From: Escallonia rubra
Lineage: Eukaryota > Streptophyta > Magnoliopsida > Escalloniales > Escalloniaceae
NCBI GenBank assembly: GCA_033065855.1
Contig: JAVXUO010002071.1
Coordinates: 1 to 64,000 of the forward strand
DNA: 64,000 nucleotides
Reading direction: 5' to 3'
Shown here: piece by piece, positions 1-12,545 of the stretch
Position numbering within the stretch: position 1 is the stretch's first letter
Layout: every line of letters begins with the position of its first letter
The notes under the pieces: model-generated
Database searches by the model: none
Told to the model about the DNA's origin: nothing
Seen by the model: the letters and a program-made list of their open reading frames with translations, nothing else
Translations under genes and position numbers: made by a program

Positions 1-460
1 AACACATAAAAAGAATCTCAAGGGATTAAATGACTAAAAAAAATATCATTAAAGATATTCTTTTTAAAAATAAAAAATTTACGAAAATGATTTTTTTTTA
101 CTTCTAAAAAAGTGAGGCTAAACCTCAATAATTTTGGCTAAATTAAAACAATTTACTTCTAAAGAGGTTAAAAGTTTACTAATACATCTTTAAGATACAA
201 ACATGTATTGACTTAACAAAAATGATTATGAATCTAGCCCCACTGTATAAGAATGATCACAACGGGTCAAATGGATAAATCTTTATTTAAAAATACCCTT
301 TTTAAACATATACAATTTACAAAAATTAAGGATGTTTTTCAATTTGAAAAGGGGCAAAGTGAAATTACAATATTTTTGGGTACATTTTAACATTTAGTCG
401 CTGAAGAGATTAAAAGTTATCTGTTCACCTTTAAAGAGATCATCCCCTTCCTTTCTAGGG
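1..460. repeat. Old diverged repeat, about 240-bp unit
   Basis: Two loosely similar units lie in a row (about 1-240 and 241-460). Landmarks recur in the same order: a piece like GGGTYAAATGR, an A/T-rich stretch, then GAGRTTAAAAGTT. A third relative lies at 1912-2172, repeated at 10492-10751 by the large duplication. No coding potential is visible. The family is unknown; it may be the remains of an LTR or satellite. Confidence 0.4.
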
Positions 461-1203
461 CCGGTCTTAGCCTGGACCATGCCTAATTAACCCCCACCCT
501 GGCAAATTCAACCATTTCACCGGCTAAAACCTAACCTTGAAATTACCAACATCAAAATTGATGAAATGAACACCTTAATTTTCTCCACTCCTTAGAGGAT
601 CTAAATACATCTATTATTATGTTACTTTTTAATGTATAAACATATACATATTTTTAAGATGGACTGGCTACTGCATCTACTAACATTTACACATGACCGC
701 AAATTTAAATCTACTGACATAGGAACGAGTCAGATATCTACAAGTTTGACTAGGCCTTCAGATTTTATGATAAATTTATGTGTTATTATGTGTTTGGTAA
801 AATAGTTGGTTGTTGTGATTTCCATAAGTGTCAATACCTTATGCCATATGTGGTATTATCTATATTTATACATATATAAAAGCACGGATGAGTTTAAATT
901 GCTAATATTTTTTTACCCTAATGATACCCTTCTTAAATTTGAAGTCTTCATAAAAGATTAGTAGTGATTATGGGTACTTTGACTTAAACCATTTTTTTTC
1001 CATTAGATATCCTTTTTGAATAAGAGTGTTATAAAAAATGAGGGTATTTTTTACTTCTCATGAGATATCAAGCCTCTTTCGTTACAATAACCTTATTAAA
1101 ATATATATGCTTTTTTGGTAGAGTTAAATGTTGTTTTGACTTTTACCCAAAAGAAAAAAGAGAAAGAAAAACCTTCAAAAAATCCTATAAAATCACTGTT
1201 GAA
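461..1203. other. AT-rich intergenic sequence, no gene seen
   Basis: This is the unique left flank of the large tandem duplication. The only open frame of any length (1060-1269) is low-complexity, lysine-rich and crosses the duplication boundary, so I do not call it a gene. Confidence 0.6.
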
Positions 1204-1911
1204 CTCCTATATGCTCTTTTATTACTTAAAAAACTCCTAATAAAACCTAAAGCCTCCATTCACATTTAAAATAAACTACCTTAGAGCTACTTCACCCTCT
1301 CCATCAAGTTCGATTAAAGAAAATAACTTGCAGATTTCTATAACCTTTTAGAAGAAATAAAATTTACCTAAACTAAATTAATTTTTTGTTAGAAACTCAA
1401 TCCTTTTTTAATTTTGTATTTCATATTTGTATATTGATGCATATTCTACATATTTGAATTATTGTGCATATATGTAGATTTCAGCAAACATATTATTGCT
1501 TTGATACAATCGTAATTTTGAAGTTTGAGTCTAGATTTTAAATACAGATATATTGGTATAAGAAAGCTATCATATTTTAAAAACTTTTAAATGCATAAGA
1601 ATTGTTACATCATACTATTCTGTTCCTAATTATAATTTGAGCTTGTGACAAGTAAATGATCCTATATTCATATTAGAGTAATTGAAATATACTTATTTGC
1701 ATGACAACATATTCTTCATATGATTATTGTCTTTTTATGGTTCACTGTAACCTGGAATGCTAAATACTTACATGATAACACATTCTTCATACGGCTAGCC
1801 TTTGTATATCCCATTTTTATAAGTGATAAGATTAGGTAAAACACAATTGATAATGACTCCAATTTATTTGAGTTTAAATTACTAATATATTTTTAACCTA
1901 AAAACTCTTGA

Positions 1912-3185
1912 GTTTTGATGCGCAAAGGGTTAAATGATTGAACATTTTTTTTTTTAAATTCTCTATTTAAATTTAAAAGGTTTCTTAATAGTGAGGGTGC
2001 TTATGAATTCTAAAAAGGTGATGCTAAATTACAATCTTTTTTTGCTAACTTTAGATATTTTTTCGCTAAAGAGGTTAAAAGTTCACAATAAAAAATTATG
2101 AATACAATCAAAACGGGTGAGGATCTGGCCCCAACATATAAAATAATATCAAGGGATTAAATGACGAAAATTTAGAGTACACTTTAGATTTTTCAACTGG
2201 AAAGTAGAAAAAAGAAGGTAACCTTAAGATTAAGTATAGTTTTAGACAAGTTGTACTCGAAATACTTCAATAGACTAGATCAATATCAAAAGAAAATAAA
2301 TGTAGGGGTTATTTTGACCCTCCAATAATTAGCGCTACAAGAAATGACCATCACTGTACCAAAAAAAATGGATAAAAAATGATATTAGAAGTCCTAAGTG
2401 ATGATATTTTGAACTTTAGCGGTGATGCTTGCATGAAAAATGGTAAAACTCTAAAAGTGAACGATATAAAACTTTAAAAAGATCCTTAAAAGCTATAGCT
2501 ACTAAATTTGTTACCTAAACAATTGAGTTTTCATATGTGCCCTACTAGATCACTTGAGTTTATTTGATTCTGAATTTTAAAGATGCAAAACTTAAGTTCC
2601 TAATTCCTTTCATTTTACAAGCTTTGTTATACATTTATCAGTCACAACTCCCTCCCGTTAGACACTTTACTTTTGAAATTGTTTTTGGGTAAATTTTTGA
2701 ACTTTTGTTAATATCATTGTTATAGTTCAAACTTATCCTCAGTTTCACTTCTTATACTTATATACATGACATAGAAATACATTACAAGAAAATGGACAAC
2801 TCTAACATATACACGACGTTAAATGTCTATAAAACGCCTTTTTCACTTTTATAACTGTAATGTCAAACTTGTAGTGTTCCTTGAGAGTTAGATATTTGTG
2901 AAAGATGTTTGAAACTGATTAAAGTGTCAATGTACCTTGGATACCAAGATATAGTATAAAACAATCAGGACTCCTTTTAGCGGTATGTGCTATAAATATT
3001 GGTGATAATTGACATTAACAATTCAAGTTTGAAAATAAGACTATGTCTTGTACAATGAACTTTCTGCTTCTTTAAGTCTTTGATTAGCAGTTAATAACTA
3101 ATCTATTTATCATGATTTAATTATAATAATCGTATTAATTAATTTTAATTGTGTTTTTCACTAAAGTTTATAACATTTTTTTGAA
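1912..3185. other. AT-rich sequence in the duplicated unit, no gene seen
   Basis: I find no protein similarity on either strand. Positions 1912-2172 are a relative of the diverged repeat at 1-460. The same sequence recurs at 10492-11765. Confidence 0.5.
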
Positions 3186-3189
3186 TTAC

Positions 3190-3222
3190 TAAATGACGTG
3201 CAAAGCACGTGATCCTTACGGG
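3190..3222 (+). mobile_element. Helitron-like 3' terminus, degenerate
   Basis: A perfect palindrome with an AAA loop (ACGTGC/GCACGT, 3196-3210) is followed at the usual short distance by a tail where plant Helitrons end in CTRR. Here the tail reads CGGG before T, so the terminal signal is not intact. No 5' end was found. It recurs at 11770-11802 in copy 2. This could also be a chance hairpin. Confidence 0.3.
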
Positions 3223-3965
3223 TATGTATAAACGCACAGTAATATACATCATCACATGGGATTTAAATGACCCATAATTTTTGTTGATCTTTCCACTTAA
3301 TCAAAGTACTTGGTTTTGCCTCCATTCACCTTGATTAGGACATGGCACTTCTCAGAAACTAGTACCATCTACATTTTTTTTTGGTGTCCCCACGTGATGA
3401 CTCCGATCTAGTCATGTATAAAGTTAAGATGACATTTCATTGGAAAGCCAAAATTTCGTAGAATATGTAGAAATAAAGACAATGCTCAGGTAATTTTGTT
3501 CCTATGAGCAGGGCATGTTAGTTTTCACTTTTCCATCATTGTGGTATCACATGCTATTTTCTTCATAAAGAAATTATCCAAAGATGGTTACATGTCGGTT
3601 GGATGTTGTTTGTCAAATAGTTTATAATCACAAAGCACGATAAAATTTTGACGCAATAAATGATTTACACCACTTGTGGCAATCGTTGGAGTTTTGTCAC
3701 TAGTAGGTTCTAGCAACACTTTTTGATGAGCATCCCTGTTGTCACGGCAGAGTGCAAATGCTTATCGCCTATCTCTAGATAAATACCCGAGCCCCAGTCA
3801 AACCCAACCTTTTCTCTAATAGAACCTATTGAGACCACAAACCCAAACCCAAACCCAAACCCAAAATCCCTCCGGCATATAAATAGCCTAACCCACCAAG
3901 CTACCATGTCTTCTCTACAAAGTGAGTCTACTAAAGAAGAACCCCCCAAATTCAACACTCACTTA

Positions 3966-4361
3966 GGGTGTGTTTGGATATGAGATTTTGAAATATTGGG
4001 TATTTCTAAATGCTTTCATTTTGAAATTTCTTGATTTACAAATTCTATCATTTTGAAATATCTTGTTTGGAAGAAAATAAGCAAAAGATTGTCAAAAAAG
4101 GTGGGAGGCAAGATTCTTAAAAAATAGGGAACTAGTTATTGTGAGTTTGTAAATTACTGATTGGAATGGATTTGACAAATAACTAGTTCAAACTAGTGAT
4201 TTGAACTGTGAATTTGGTGACCCCAAATCCATAGTTCAAATCACTCTGAAATTTCAAAAATTTCCTTTTGAACTATCCAAACAAGATATTTTGTCCAATT
4301 GATTTATAAATACCCTACCAAAGTCAAATTTCCAATTCAAATCCTATATCCAAACACACCC
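3966..4361. mobile_element. MITE with 16-bp terminal inverted repeats (copy 1)
   Basis: The ends are GGGTGTGTTTGGATAT (3966-3981) and its exact reverse complement (4346-4361), with weaker inverted similarity further inward. Flanks are TTA on the left and TAG on the right, so the target duplication is at least TA. The 396-bp size and GTGTTTGG-type ends suggest a Tourist/PIF-Harbinger-like element. There is no coding capacity. Confidence 0.75.
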
Positions 4362-6365
4362 TAGAATTTACCCCTATACCAAGCGACCAACCTTTCAGCT
4401 GTCCAAACCCGAGTTCAGTATTCCAAGACAGAATGGCTGAAGTGAAACACCATAATCCTTTTAACCAAGATCTTCAGTCCCAAATACCATCCAAGGACAC
4501 AACAACTAAAAGTTTGGAGATACTAACAGAGGAAACAAAGAGGCAAAAGGGAACACATGGCATGTGGAAAAAACAAGTTTGAACAATAGATTCAATTGTT
4601 CAGCGAACAGTGACGGAAGGGTTCCTTGCAAGTGTAAAAAGAGATGGTAGCTAGAGATCCAATAAATATTGAATCCTCACCACGAAAGAAAGTAGAAAAT
4701 AAAGTTGACGACCAAACGGCTACAACGGGAGGAGTCCAGTCCCGCCAATCATCATGACTTGGAGTTGCTGTGGGCTTGGGAACTCGCAGACAATTCGTGA
4801 ATTAGGAAAGATATTAAATAAGGAAGTCCCCCTTCTAGTTTTTCTTACAAAGACTAAGTGTAGGAGTAAGGTAGTAAAAAAATGTAGAAATATATAGGGT
4901 TTACATGGTCTGGCAGTAGACTCGAAAGGAAAATCTGGAGGTTTAGCTCCATGATGGAGGAAGGAAATCCCAGTTTTGATTCAAAGTTACTCTTCGCATC
5001 ATATCGATGCAACTGTGGAATCAGACATAGGAGGCCAGCGTTGGCACTTTACGGGCTTCTATAGGCATCCATCGACTAGTAAAAAAAATTGGAACTTGGA
5101 AACTTTTGCGGTCCCTAGGACAGAAGTATCAGCTACCATGGCTTTGTTATGGTGATTTCGACGAGATTTTGAGCGAACAAGAAAATTATGGTACATTAGC
5201 GAAGGCTAATTGGAAGATTCGTGATTTTCGTGATACTTTGGGGCAGATTCGTGATTTTCGTGATACTTTGGACGAATGCAACTTGATGGCGCGGGGGGGG
5301 GGGGGGGTTCACGGGTTACCAATTTTCTTGGAGTAAGAATGGGCCTCAACCCTATACCGTTAGAGAGAGGTTAGACAAGTTCTATGCTAACGCTTATTGG
5401 GTGAACCTTTATCCAAATGCGAAGGTTACAATATGGAGTCTAGAATGTTAGACCACACTCCAGTTGTTCTTGCCATCAATACCAAGCAAAGGGATCAGAT
5501 AAAGCGAAAAAGTAAATGCTTCTGCTTCGAATCTATGTGAATTTGGAGGTCAGAATGTGAAAAGGTGATAAAGGAAGCCTGGAACGCAGAAGCTTACGGT
5601 GGAGAACCTTCCTAGATTGTCATTAACAAGATACGGGATTGTCGAGTCGGGTTAATTAAATGGAATAAAAAAATAGTCGGAAATGTGCAACAAAAGATTA
5701 AGGTGCTCGAAGACAAGATTAGTGTTATTCACTGTGGTCGCATTTTTGAAGAAGCAATTGCGCGAGCGGATGCATTGAACAGAGAGCTAGAGGAGTTATT
5801 TTAAATGGAAGATGATTTATGGAGACAAAGGTCTCGTTCAGATTGGATGAAAGAAGGCGATAGTAATACAAAGTACTTTCATGCACATGCATCAGCTAGA
5901 CAATGCAACAATAAGGTGGACAATTTACGTAATGTAAATGGGTACTATTGCACAAATGATGCAGAGAAGGAGGAAACCATTGTTAGATACTTTCAGATAT
6001 TTTCTCAACATCTGATCCACCGAAAAAGCGCTGCAAAAAGTATTGAACACAGTGAAGAGGACAATCACGCAAACAGATAATGCTCTTCTTACCCAACCTT
6101 TTTCACCAGACACTCAACTCAATTTTCAATGTACCCCCTGAAATCTCCCGGCCCGGATGGTATGCCTGCAATGTTTTTTCAAAAATATTGGCATATTGTG
6201 GGAAAAGAATTTATTTCAACTGTGCTCATTTTTTTTTGCATGAAGGCATATTTTCTCAAAAGCTAAATTATACTCATTCCCAAGTGTCATAACCGGGATG
6301 AAATATCCCAGTTCCGGCCTATTAGCCTTTGTAACGTGATCATTAAAATATTATCCAAAGTCTTA

Positions 6366-6797
6366 AGCCCTGTTTGACACAGCTTTTTTTTTTCCAGTTT
6401 TGGAAATTGGAAAAAATGTTGCGTTTGGTAACTATTTTTTTTTCTTCAGTTTAAAAAACCAGTTTGAAGAAGAAAAAAAAAACTCAAAAAATGAGTTTTT
6501 TTAGACCACCACCACCACCCTCCCACCGCTGACTGGCGGCCATCTCTGGCCACCACCACCGGCGGTTGCTGGCGGCCAACTTCGACCACCACCGCTGGCG
6601 GCAACCGCCGGCGACCACCGCCGGCAACCACCAGCCACCGTCAGCAACCGCCACCGCAAACCACCACAAAAAAAACTCAAAATAAAAACTCGGTTATCAA
6701 ACACCCACTTGTTTTTGTAAAAAAAAAATTAAGTTGCTTTTAAAATTTTTGTTTTTGGAAACTGAAAATAAAAAAAAAAGTTGTGTCAAACAGAGCC
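6366..6797. mobile_element. Tourist-like MITE with GC-rich core (copy 1)
   Basis: Inverted ends with CTGTTTGACACA (left start 6366, right end 6797) are flanked by TTA on both sides (6363-6365, 6798-6800), a PIF/Harbinger-type target duplication. The element splits LINE ORF2 between the codons for K-V-L and A-N, confirming the insertion point. Long T and A runs flank a GC-rich core built of CCACCG-like trinucleotide repeats (about 6515-6665). Frames in that core are low-complexity and not genes. Confidence 0.8.
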
Positions 6798-7648
6798 TTA
6801 GCAAATTGCCTCACATTTTTCTTCCGAAATTCATTCTGAGACACAAAGTGCATTCATCCTAGGGCACCTAATTACTGATAATGTTTTAGTAGCTTATGAA
6901 GTGAATCATTTCCTAAAATGTAAATCTTAGGGAAGACATGGTCATATTGCATTAAAACTTGACATGAGCAAAGCATGTGATAGGGTGGAATGGTTTTTTT
7001 TATTAGGGGTATGAAGGAGAAAATGAGTTTTGTTCAAAGTGGATTTCTATTATGATGAGAGCTGTTACAACAATGTCTTATCTAGTCATTCTTAATGGAG
7101 AACATCTTGGTTATTTTCATCCCCAACGGAGTCTCTGGCAATTAGACCCTCTATCCCATTATCTTTTTCTTAATTTGTGCAAAAGGTTTCTCAGCTATGA
7201 TCAGAGAAGTGGAGTTCAAACGACTAATTCAAGGGGTGGCAATTGGAAGGAACAGTCTAAGGGGACAACATCTTCTTTTTTGCAGATGACAGTATTCTTT
7301 ACTCTAATGCCACAAAGGAAGAGGTGTATGCTGTTCAGGAGATACTAAAAGGCTATGAGGCAGCTTCCGGGCAAAAAATTAACCTTCAAAAGTAAGCAAT
7401 GACCTTTAGCAAAAATACGTCGAAAACGGTAAAGCTTGAACTGAGTAACTTGATGGGTGTCTCAATTGTGTCTGTACATGACAAATATCTGGGGTTACCT
7501 TCGGTTGCTAAAAAATCAAAGAAAGAGATTTTTAGTAACTTACATGAGAAGATATGGAACCGTCTACACGGCTGGTCATTCAAGTTCCTCTTCAAGGCTG
7601 GGAAAGAAATTTTGTTAAAATATATTGTGCAGGCTATACCAACATATG

Positions 7649-8742
7649 GGGTTAATTTTACGCTACACCCTGTACTTAGGGGTCAGTTGCACCCAGCACC
7701 CCAGGGTTTTAAAATTGGCACCCAACACCAAACAATTCAAAAATCTTGACTTCCATCACCAAATGACGGTCAAAATATATGTTGACCAAACGACTGTTAA
7801 TTTTTTAGGGGCAAAAAGGTCTTATCAAGCAACTCAATGACTGAAATGGGAAAATTCCATGGTTGCTACTGTGGACCTTCTTGCATAAAGTACGCTAGAA
7901 CGATGGAGAACCCAGGAAGAAGGCCCAGAACGCGACAGCAGCCAAGGCTCCGGCCCCGGCCTCCGACGCCTGTAACGGCATTTTCCTCTCATACGCCCAC
8001 ACGTCAGGATCCAAGATCCCCCCGGACCTGAGGTCCGACCCCAAGGCCCAGCCATACTGGTTCGAGTTAGCAATACCGTCACTGTGCTCAACAACGGCCT
8101 CGAGGAGCTAAAATCCTGGCGGGTCTTCGTCGGGTTCCAGCACGACGAGTACTTGGTATCCGCTTCCAATGCCGTTCTCGCAGACGGGTCAAATGTTTCG
8201 GGTCTAGTAGGGAATGAGACGGTTTTTTCTGGGTACCCCAGTGGCGATCTGAAGACTGGTATCGAGACCGCCGACGATTTGACCCAGATGTCAGCGAGAG
8301 TTGATCTGTTGGGTACCTAGTTCGGAGTCGACGAGGTTTGATCTGACGGTCAAATATCCCCTTGGCCATACCAAGCTGCATTTCGGCGATTTGACCCAAA
8401 TGTCGGCGATGGAATTTGTGGGGGAGTGAGGTGTTTTGGGAAACAAGAGGTGGGTGGGGCCTGTAGGAGAGGAAGAAGAGGGAGAGTGAAAGGGTGCAGA
8501 CGAGGGAGAGGGAGATAAAGAGTGAAGGAACGGAGTAGAGTGAGGTGGTGATTGCGGCCATTGCTCTGACTGCTCAAGAGTTGCTTTGACCGCTCAATAA
8601 TCCCATTTTGCCCCTAAAAAACTAACAGCCGTCTAGTCAACAGGCAGTTTGACCGTCATTTGGTGTTGGGTACCAATTTTAAAACCCTGGGGTGCTGGGT
8701 GCAACTGACCCCTAAGTACAGGGTGTAGCGTAAAATTAACCC
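7649..8742. mobile_element. Pack-MULE carrying a COBRA-like fragment (copy 1)
   Basis: The element is 1094 bp, starts GGGTTAATTTTACG and ends in the reverse complement. The terminal inverted repeats are about 70 bp and nearly identical. A perfect 10-bp target duplication, CCAACATATG, flanks it (7639-7648 and 8743-8752). Long inverted repeats plus a 9-11-bp duplication identify a Mutator-like element. Removing it restores LINE ORF2 across the insertion point (the segment ending QAIPTY). The interior is GC-rich, unlike its surroundings, and encodes part of a COBRA-like protein instead of a transposase. Confidence 0.92.
7935..8333 (+). pseudogene. Captured COBRA-like (COBL) gene fragment, copy 1
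   Basis: COBRA-like proteins are GPI-anchored or secreted wall proteins involved in oriented cellulose deposition. The translation from about 7935 reads [11 protein letters not shown]...SGSKIPP, then shifts frame near 8060 and reads a long match at 8084-8320 including [28 protein letters not shown]-like SGYP and DLTQM. These are hallmarks of the COBL7-10 subgroup N-terminal domain. The fragment has no signal peptide, no CCVS region and no anchor, and it ends in a TAG. It shares strand and GC content within the Pack-MULE only. I am confident of the family, less so of the subgroup. Confidence 0.85.
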
Positions 8743-9771
8743 CCAACATATGCTATGGGATACTTCAAACTTCCAGTGCAATTATGCGAGGAATTAGAAG
8801 CTATGATGACTAACTTTTGGTGGGGTTTTGAGGATGGAAAGAAAAAGTTTTATTGGATGAGTTGGAACAGATTGTGCAGAAGAAAGGATCAAGGTGGTGT
8901 GGGGTTTATTTTACAAGCATTCAATCTAGCACTTCTCTCAAAGCAAGTATGGCGTCTTGTAACCAACAAAAGCTCACTTCTCTTTCGGGTACTCAGCTCC
9001 AAATATTTTCAAGATGGTGATATATTCAAAGCACAGTTTGGAAATCAACCATCTTATACCTGGAGGAGTATCCTAGAGTCAAGAAGCGTTATTTTGGTAG
9101 GGTTGCAGTGGAAAGTTGGAGATGGGAGGAAAATCAAAATTGGAAAGAGAGTTGGTTAGCGCAGTCGTATAACTTCAAAGTTTAATCGCCGAAAAAGATC
9201 CTTCAACCTGAGGCCTACGTCTTAGAGCTTATTGATCCCCGAAATAAGTAGTGGAAAGCAAATCTCATTCACCACATTTTTTGGCCACATGAAGCTAAAA
9301 TGATTCTGAGAATTCCCCTTGCAAGATCATTAAGGGAAGATAGACTAGTTTGGCACCGATGAAAAGTGCATATCGACTTGTTACGGAAAAAGGGTTGATT
9401 AAAAGTTAGAAACATTTGGGGTGAAGGCACAATAAAAAAAATGGATATTGCAAATGGACATTTATTTGGTCTCTAAATGTGCCAAGCAAAATAAAGGTAG
9501 TTGGAGGGCATGTTCCGATATTCTACTGACATGTAACAGACTTGAAAGTAAAAGGATGAAAGTAAATAGCGTGTGTGCGTTGTGTGGAATAGAGGGAGAA
9601 TCCCTGTATCATGTTCTTTGACAATGTACCTTTGCTCGGCAAGTGTGGGCATTATGCTCATATAATCTATATAATGAAGTTCCCTGTCATGATAATGTTT
9701 ACCGGTGATGGAAGGGTGCTAAGGAAAGGGTTGACATAGGAAAGTTCGAAGTATTAGTGACACTTTGTTGG

Positions 9772-9788
9772 GCTACTTCACCCTCTCC
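9772..9788 (+). other. Duplication junction with templated filler
   Basis: Copy 1 stops matching at 9772 and copy 2 starts at 9785. The 17 bases spanning the junction (9772-9788) are identical to 1286-1302, a site about 0.1 kb inside the duplicated unit. They overlap the right side by CTCC and the left side by a single G, which is microhomology. Filler copied from nearby is a known signature of template switching or polymerase theta-type end joining. Confidence 0.85.
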
Positions 9789-12545
9789 TATATGCTCTTT
9801 TATTACTTAAAAAACTCCTAATAAAACCTAAAGCCTCCATTCACATTTAAAATAAACTACCTTAGAGCTACTTCACCCTCTCCATCAAGTTCGATTAAAG
9901 AAAATAACTTGCAGATTTCTATAACCTTTTAGAAGAAATAAAATTTACCTAAACTAAATTAATTTTTTGTTAGAAACTCAATCCTTTTTTAATTTTGTAT
10001 TTCATATTTGTATATTGATGCATATTCTACAGATTTGAGTTATTGTGCATATATGTAGATTTCAGCAAACATATTATTGCTTTGATACAATCGTAATTTT
10101 GAAGTTTGAGTCTAGATTTTAAATACAGATATATTGGTATAAGAAAGCTATCATATTTTAAAAACTTTTAAATGCATAAGAATTGTTACATCATACTATT
10201 CTGTTCCTAATTATAATTTGAGCTTGTGACAAGTAAATGATCCTATATTCATATTAGAGTAATTGAAATATACTTATTTGCATGACAACATATTCTTCAT
10301 ATGATTATTGTCTTTTTATGGTTCACTATAACCTGGAATGCTAAATACTTACATGATAACATATTCTTCATACGGCTAGCCTTTGTATATCCCATTTTTA
10401 TAAGTGATAAGATTAGGTAAAACACAATTGATAATGACTCCAATTTATTTGAGTTTAAATTACTAATATATTTTTAACCTAAAAACTCTTGAGTTTTGAT
10501 GCGCAAAGGGTTAAATGATTGAACATTTTTTTTTAAAATTCTCTATTTAAATTTAAAAGGTTTCTTAATAGTGAGGGTGCTTATGAATTCTAAAAAGGTG
10601 ATGCTAAATTACAATCTTTTTTTGCTAACTTTAGATATTTTTTCGCTAAAGAGGTTAAAAGTTCACAATAAAAAATTATGAATACAATCAAAACGGGTGA
10701 GGATCTGGCCCCAACATATAAAATAATATCAAGGGATTAAATGACGAAAATTTAGAGTACACTTTAGATTTTTCAACTGGAAAGTAGAAAAAAGAAGGTA
10801 ACCTTAAGATTAAGTATAGTTTTAGACAAGTTGTACTCGAAATACTTCAATAGACTAGATCAATATCAAAAGAAAATAAATGTAGGGGTTATTTTGACCC
10901 TCCAATAATTAGCGCTACAAGAAATGACCATCACTGTACCAAAAAAAATGGATAAAAAATGATATTAGAAGTCCTAAGTGATGATATTTTGAACTTTAGC
11001 GGTGATGCTTGCATGAAAAATGGTAAAACTCTAAAAGTGAATGATATAAAACTTTAAAAAGATCCTTAAAAGCTATAGCTACTAAATTTGTTACCTAAAC
11101 AATTGAGTTTTCATATGTGCCCTACTAGATCACTTGAGTTTATTTGATTCTGAATTTTAAAGATGCAAAACTTAAGTTCCTAATTCCTTTCATTTTACAA
11201 GCTTTGTTATACATTTATCAGTCACAACTCCCTCCCGTTAGACACTTTACTTTTGAAATTGTTTTTGGGTAAATTTTTGAACTTTTGTTAATATCATTGT
11301 TATAGTTCAAACTTATCCTCAGTTTCACTTCTTATACTTATATACATGACATAGAAATACATTACAAGAAAATGGACAACTCTAACATATACACGACGTT
11401 AAATGTCTATAAAACGCCTTTTTCACTTTTATAACTGTAATGTCAAACTTGTAGTGTTCCTTGAGAGTTAGATATTTGTGAAAGATGTTTGAAACTGATT
11501 AAAGTGTCAATGTACCTTGGATACCAAGATATAGTATAAAACAATCGGGACTCCTTTTAGCGGTATGTGCTATAAATATTGGTGATAATTGACATTAACA
11601 ATTCAAGTTTGAAAATAAGACTATGTCTTGTACAATGAACTTTCTGCTTCTTTAAGTCTTTGATTAGCAGTTAATAACTAATCTATTTATCATGATTCAA
11701 TTATAATAATTGTATTAATTAATTTTAATTGTGTTTTTCACTAAAGTTTATAACATTTTTTTGAATTACTAAATGACGTGCAAAGCACGTGATCCTTACG
11801 GGTATGTATAAACGCACAGTAATATACATCATCACATGGGATTTAAATGACCCATAATTTTTGTTGATCTTTCCACTTAATCAAAGTACTTGGTTTTGCC
11901 TCCATTCACCTTGATTAGGACATGGCACTTCTCAGAAACTAGTAGCATCTACATTTTTTTTTGGTGTCCCCACGTGATGACTCCGATCTAGTCATGTATA
12001 AAGTTAAGATGACATTTCATTGGAAAGCCAAAATTTCGTAGAATATGTAGAAATAAAGACAATGCTCAGGTAATTTTGTTCCTATGAGCAGGGCATGTTA
12101 GTTTTCACTTTTCCATCATTGTGGTATCACATGCTATTTTCTTCATAAAGAAATTATCCAAAGATGGTTACATGTCGGTTGGATGTTGTTTGTCAAATAG
12201 TTTATAATCACAAAGCACGATAAAATTTTGACGCAATAAATGATTTACCCCACTTGTGGCAATCGTTGGAGTTTTGTCACTAGTAGGTTCTAGCAACACT
12301 TTTTGATGAGCATCCCTGTTGTCACGGCAGAGTGCAAATGCTTATCGCCTATCTCTAGATAAATACCCGAGCCCCAGTCAAACCCAACCTTTTCTCTAAT
12401 AGAACCTATTGAGACCACAAACCCAAACCCAAACCCAAACCCAAAATCCCTCCGGCATATAAATAGCCTAACCCACCAAGCTACCATGTCTTCTCTACAA
12501 AGTGAGTCTACTAAAGAAGAACCCCCCAAATTCAACACTCACTTA

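Larger units (their letters stand above)
1204..9772 (+). repeat. Large tandem duplication, copy 1 (8.57 kb)
   Basis: From 1204 onward the sequence repeats at 9785 with an offset of 8580-8585 bases, and the match runs to 9772/18352. Differences are sparse: scattered substitutions, about half a percent by eye, plus length changes in homopolymers. The copy contains a Helitron-like end, an outer MITE (3966-4361), LINE ORF2 (from 4754), a Tourist-like MITE (6366-6797) and a Pack-MULE (7649-8742). Its right end cuts LINE ORF2 before the RNase H domain. All nested insertions are shared by both copies, so they predate the duplication. Confidence 0.95.
4754..9772 (+). pseudogene. LINE ORF2 (endonuclease-reverse transcriptase), copy 1, truncated
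   Basis: ORF2 of a plant L1-type LINE, which nicks target DNA and copies its own RNA. The ATG at 4754 opens with the typical W-x-C-x-GLGN start of the endonuclease. Further pieces are an endonuclease segment with YGDFDEI (about 5130-5175), the GDSNTKYFH motif (about 5850), the reverse transcriptase FADD box (catalytic Asp codons 7285-7290), the QAIPTY segment (about 7630) resuming as NFWWGF after 8743, and a C-x2-C...H...C zinc knuckle (about 9565-9650). The reading frame is broken many times. It is interrupted by a MITE (6366-6797) and a Pack-MULE (7649-8742) and is cut at 9772 by the duplication breakpoint, so it has no RNase H domain. Confidence 0.9.

Noticed and set aside
3710..3958. 82-codon minus-strand frame, also at 12290-12538
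   Set aside because: Its GFGFGFG run comes from four CCCAAA units. No conserved domain and no homologous features. Likely LINE leader sequence.
8088..8561. 157-codon minus-strand frame with a hydrophobic start
   Set aside because: It is the complement of the COBRA-like fragment; the plus strand explains the conserved residues. The N-terminal run is a CT-rich repeat translation.
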